From Pyrinomonadaceae bacterium (GTDB taxonomy: Bacteria; Acidobacteriota; Blastocatellia; Pyrinomonadales; Pyrinomonadaceae), in the NCBI GenBank assembly GCA_017983495.1, contig JAGOBH010000002.1, positions 186,001 through 250,000 of the forward strand: a stretch of 64,000 nucleotides of DNA. Reading direction: 5' to 3'. The translations under genes and the position numbers were made by a program. Position 1 is the stretch's first letter; each line of letters starts with the position of its first letter. The notes under the pieces were generated by a model. The model searched no databases and was not told the origin of the DNA. It was given only the letters and a program-made list of their open reading frames with translations. Of this stretch, positions 61,029 through 64,000 are shown piece after piece.

Positions 61029-62927
61029 TTAGACGGCGGCCGCGGCCATTGACTGCCTGATCTTTAGGGGTTGAATCTGGATCAGTGATTCGGGAGCATC
61101 GGCAAGCCATGTCGTTGGGCAAACTCCGCAAGTAGTACATTTTTCGACTGCAGGGCACGGGAGGCTGGATTTAGCTTCCTGTGCTTTTTCGTGTTCGGTC
61201 TTCAAGAACTCGAACGACAGGCCCGAATCGACGATCGACCACGGCAGGTACTCCTCGTAGCTTCTGTCGCGCGAGATATGAAATGCTGCATCGGTGCCGG
61301 TTTCACGAAGTGCACGATTGATGTCGCCCTTGTTTCGAGCGGCCATTTCGATCACTTTCGACACGGTTCGGTCGCCGGATGAAAACAAAGCCTGCTCGTG
61401 GGCGATGCGTGCGGACATATAGCGGACCTCGACATTCGGGATCTTGCTCAGGCCCTTGCAGACGTATTTGATACGCTGTTTGAGTTCTTTTTCGTCGCAA
61501 ATGCCATCCCACTGAAGCGGTGTGTTCGGTTTCGGGACAAATCCGTTTAGCGACGGGATGATCTTGCCAGCACGGCCAAATTTCTTGCCTGCCTCGAGCA
61601 TTCGGTCCTTGATCCGCTCGACGAGAACGAACATTTCGTCGAGATCTTCCTGCGTTTCGGTCGGAAGCCCGACCATCATATAGAGCTTGATCGTCAGCAT
61701 CCCGCGGTCAAAAACGGCTCCGCAAATGTCGACGATCTCGTCGTTGGTCAAATTTTTATTGATCACGCGTCGCAGGCGATCAGAACCCGTCTCCGGTGCA
61801 ACAGCGATCTGCTGATCGCGTGATTCGACCAAAGCGTCAAGCAATTCGTCCGAGATCTGATCGAGCCTGAGCGACGACACCGAAATGCGGTAATCCATCG
61901 CCCGCAATTCGCTCAAGATCGTCGATATTTCAGGGTGATCGCAAACTGCTGTCGAAACGAGACCGATCTTGTTTGTCTTCGAACGCCATTCACGTGCTTT
62001 TGCGAGAATGTCTTTGGCCGGAACGACGCGCGGCGGGTAGTAGTTATAACCGGCCCAGCAGAATCTGCAGCCCTGCGAGCAACCACGCGAAATTTCGACA
62101 AGCAGACGGTCGCCCATCTCCGCCTCGGGGGCCCATACCGCGGTCGACGGGCAAAATGTGTCCAGATCGAGAAGAAATTCTGCCAACTCCGTCTCGCCGC
62201 GTTTTAGAGCACGCCGCAGGGTTCCTTCTTTAGGATTAGTTGCCGCCAGGGCACGACCGACACGGCGTGGAACACCATCCTTTTTCGGGACGTAGTCGAA
62301 GACCGTTCCGTCTTCGTTATAGATCACGTCGTAGAACGACGGGACGTAAAATCCGCGTCCAATACGAGCAAGCTGCAGCAGAACGTCTTCCTTGCCGTCA
62401 TTGTCGAGGATCGCGTCAACGAGCTGATATGCGAGGATCTCGCCTTCGCCGACGGCGATGACATCAGTAAAATCGGCGATCGGCTCGGGATTTAGAAATG
62501 ACGCCGCACCGCCCATGACGATCAGGGGGTGATGTTCGCCACGAGCCTCGGACCAAACGGGTACGCCCGACAGTTGGAGCATCCGGGCCATGTTGAGGTA
62601 ATCGGTCTCGAACGAGATCGAAAACGCAATGACGTCAAAGCCCTTGACGTGCGACTGGGTCTCAATCGACATCAGCGGCACACCGGTCTTTTCGTATTCA
62701 TCGAGCTCTTTGCGGTCAGGCAAAAAGACACGCTCGCATACGACATCTGGGATTGCGTTGAAGAGCTCGTACATCGTATGCAGGCCGAGATTTGCCATCC
62801 CGATCGCGTACGTATTGGGATAACAAAGTGCGATGCGAAGTGCGGCACCGCGAGAGATGATGTGTCCCTCCTCGGCCGCCAGCTTCTTCTTATAGCTCTC
62901 TATTATCTTCTTGCTCATAAAACGCAA
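61029..62927 (-). CDS. B12-binding domain/radical SAM protein (TIGR03960-like)
   Basis: 632 residues. N-terminal cobalamin-binding-like Rossmann part (RIALCYPNTYAIGMANLGLH; VMGGAASFLNPEPIADF), then the radical SAM domain with the 4Fe-4S cysteines in ISRGCSQGCRFCWAGY and GLVSTAVCDHPE. The TPR-like tail ends with a Cys cluster (CPAVEKCTTCGVCPT) as in the TIGR03960 proteins often linked to TIGR03936-type partners. The substrate is not known. The opening MSKKIIESYKKK may be the true start (four residues in). Confidence 0.92.
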   Translation of the reverse strand: MRFMSKKIIESYKKKLAAEEGHIISRGAALRIALCYPNTYAIGMANLGLHTMYELFNAIPDVVCERVFLPDRKELDEYEKTGVPLMSIETQSHVKGFDVIAFSISFETDYLNMARMLQLSGVPVWSEARGEHHPLIVMGGAASFLNPEPIADFTDVIAVGEGEILAYQLVDAILDNDGKEDVLLQLARIGRGFYVPSFYDVIYNEDGTVFDYVPKKDGVPRRVGRALAATNPKEGTLRRALKRGETELAEFLLDLDTFCPSTAVWAPEAEMGDRLLVEISRGCSQGCRFCWAGYNYYPPRVVPAKDILAKAREWRSKTNKIGLVSTAVCDHPEISTILSELRAMDYRISVSSLRLDQISDELLDALVESRDQQIAVAPETGSDRLRRVINKNLTNDEIVDICGAVFDRGMLTIKLYMMVGLPTETQEDLDEMFVLVERIKDRMLEAGKKFGRAGKIIPSLNGFVPKPNTPLQWDGICDEKELKQRIKYVCKGLSKIPNVEVRYMSARIAHEQALFSSGDRTVSKVIEMAARNKGDINRALRETGTDAAFHISRDRSYEEYLPWSIVDSGLSFEFLKTEHEKAQEAKSSLPCPAVEKCTTCGVCPTTWLADAPESLIQIQPLKIRQSMAAAAV

Positions 62928-63019
62928 TCTTTAACCATAGCAGAACGGAGGGCATGTGCCAATAGAAATCAGAAAACGGCGGTCGTAGCCGCCGTTTACT
63001 AACAATCATACGGTGCCGG

Positions 63020-64000
63020 TCAATTCTTCTTTTTGTCTTTCTTTTCTTTACCGCCGCCGGGTGTCAAATAGTAGGGGCGATGTTGTACCTGATAGACTTT
63101 GTCATCGTAAAGCCCGTCACCGTCGACGTCTACCTTCACTTCCAGCTTAGCCTTGGTTCCGGGAGCTTTTTTCTCGGCGAGGTCGTAGGCAAGGCTGTAT
63201 TGGCTCCGGAGCAAGCCGTTGATATTTCGCAAATACGTCGGAACTTCCGATTCGAACGTCATCGGGTAATGAGCGCCGCCGGATTCTTTCGCAAGCGTAT
63301 TCATTATGTTCTGAGCCTGTAAAAAGGTAAGCCGGCCGGGCCCGCCGGTGATATCGTCGGTCGGCCCGAGGCGATGCTCGTACATCTTGTAAAAGAGGTT
63401 GCCGGTGCTGATGATGTAGATCGGCACGCCGGCTTCCTGGATAATGCGTCGGACCTCGTCGTAACCGATCTTGCTCATCGTGTCGATGCCGGAGGCGACG
63501 AGGATGATCGCTTTTCGCTTGGCACGAACATCGACCATGCCGCCGTAGTTCGATTTTTCTTCTTTAGAGTTGTCTAAGACGACCGAATCGGCACGGCCGC
63601 CAACCATTGCGAGTTTCAGGGCGTCATACATCGCGTTTTCGCGAAACGCCGGCCGATTGCGGAGCAACAGGTCGATCGTTGCTCGAATTCGAACCGGGTC
63701 GTTTGTGAAATCTGTTATCGGCGTGGGCCGAAGGTCATAGGCGATCACCGACGCATAATCGTCGGGCGGCTTGATGAATTGCGTCAGGAATTGGGCGACC
63801 GGGCGGATCACTTCGAACGTGCCGGGCTCAAAGCGGCCGCCGGCTGCAGAGCCAAGGATCTCGCTCCATTTACTGTATTCAACGACAAGCGTAACGGTAA
63901 TAGGTGATTCGGGAGTGGCGAAATTGGATATCTCCTGCTTGACGCCGTTCTCAAAGATCGCAAAATTACCCTTTTTGAGGCCGCTAATGATCTGACCGGT
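63020..64000 (-). CDS. VWFA-related domain protein (N-terminus cut by window edge)
   Basis: The frame is open to the right edge (327 residues visible). Upstream of residue I63 it reads SGLKKGNFAIFENGVKQEIS and VTLVVEYSKW, the N-terminal part of the Acidobacteriota VWFA-related family (TIGR03436-type): a short prelude, then a von Willebrand A domain (DDYASVIAYDLRP; RKAIILVASGIDTMS; GVPIYIISTGNLFY). The last residues are Lys-rich (KEKKDKKKN). Predicted exported; role unknown. The true start lies beyond 64000. Confidence 0.9.
   Translation of the reverse strand, partial: TGQIISGLKKGNFAIFENGVKQEISNFATPESPITVTLVVEYSKWSEILGSAAGGRFEPGTFEVIRPVAQFLTQFIKPPDDYASVIAYDLRPTPITDFTNDPVRIRATIDLLLRNRPAFRENAMYDALKLAMVGGRADSVVLDNSKEEKSNYGGMVDVRAKRKAIILVASGIDTMSKIGYDEVRRIIQEAGVPIYIISTGNLFYKMYEHRLGPTDDITGGPGRLTFLQAQNIMNTLAKESGGAHYPMTFESEVPTYLRNINGLLRSQYSLAYDLAEKKAPGTKAKLEVKVDVDGDGLYDDKVYQVQHRPYYLTPGGGKEKKDKKKN

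Overview
The window looks like a chromosomal stretch from an Acidobacteriota bacterium, most likely class Blastocatellia (Pyrinomonadaceae-like). The argument rests on the VWFA-related domain protein at the right edge (an architecture typical of this phylum), a sigma factor / anti-sigma-like / TPR-CHAT gene set, many secreted TPR and low-complexity lipoproteins, a six-domain S1 with a very long acidic tail, and intermediate base composition. Taxonomy is inference; there is no rRNA or tRNA gene to confirm it.

Layout. 1-12 kb is core: ACT-malic enzyme (cut by the left edge), a LexA-like repressor, HflX, a 7TM-HD (PgpH-type) phosphohydrolase, HIT hydrolase, HU, ribosomal protein S1 and PilT. 12-23.8 kb holds a secreted prolyl oligopeptidase, a membrane GGDEF-EAL protein, the reverse-strand run dciA-gatC-lipoprotein-gatA, maf, and a reverse-strand pantothenate/folate operon folK-panB-(MNT-HEPN toxin-antitoxin)-panC-thioredoxin-like. 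23.9-28.6 kb is a three-gene forward cassette: ECF-like sigma factor, single-pass membrane protein with an anti-sigma-like head, and a signal-peptide-bearing TPR-CHAT (caspase-like) protein.

28.8-39.3 kb is the accessory region. It holds a lipoprotein, an unknown secreted protein, a TPR protein, a Tae4-type peptidoglycan amidase with no secretion system or obvious immunity gene, a compact three-gene cassette ending in a Cys/His protein of the DUF7689 type, a trypsin-like protease with an unrecognised C-terminal half, and a SEC-C/HNH-like protein. Between them lie dispersed repeats (families A-F below), a groEL 3'-end remnant and arrays of 7-8-nt tandem repeats. This is the part of the window most likely to hold undescribed biology.

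39.3-64 kb returns to mostly core functions: AlbA_2/ATPase regulator, membrane glycosyltransferase-like protein carrying an in-frame hairpin repeat, MFS exporter, DUF2695 protein, UvrA, L,D-transpeptidase, M50B-like protease, MoaC-methyltransferase-MoeA, M24 peptidase, acyl-CoA dehydrogenase, two Asn/Ala-rich lipoproteins, a CYTH-like protein, an SLT-type transglycosylase, GlmM-AroB, a B12-binding/radical-SAM protein and the truncated VWFA-related protein.

Repeat families as named here: A, elements rich in GCAAAG with GTGAAAA tails (16.7, 38.4 and 38.8 kb); B, a 27-bp element (19.6 and 32.3 kb); C, a ~144-bp multi-palindrome element (32.15 and 37.86 kb); D, a ~125-bp element ending in a terminator-like hairpin (32.65 and 34.69 kb); F, an element with the core CTTGTCAGAACCGCCT (38.29 kb, and inside a CDS at 41.3 kb). 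Clusters of TGGGACA form a further group (38.1, 39.0 and 54.3 kb). The label E is used for the groEL remnants.
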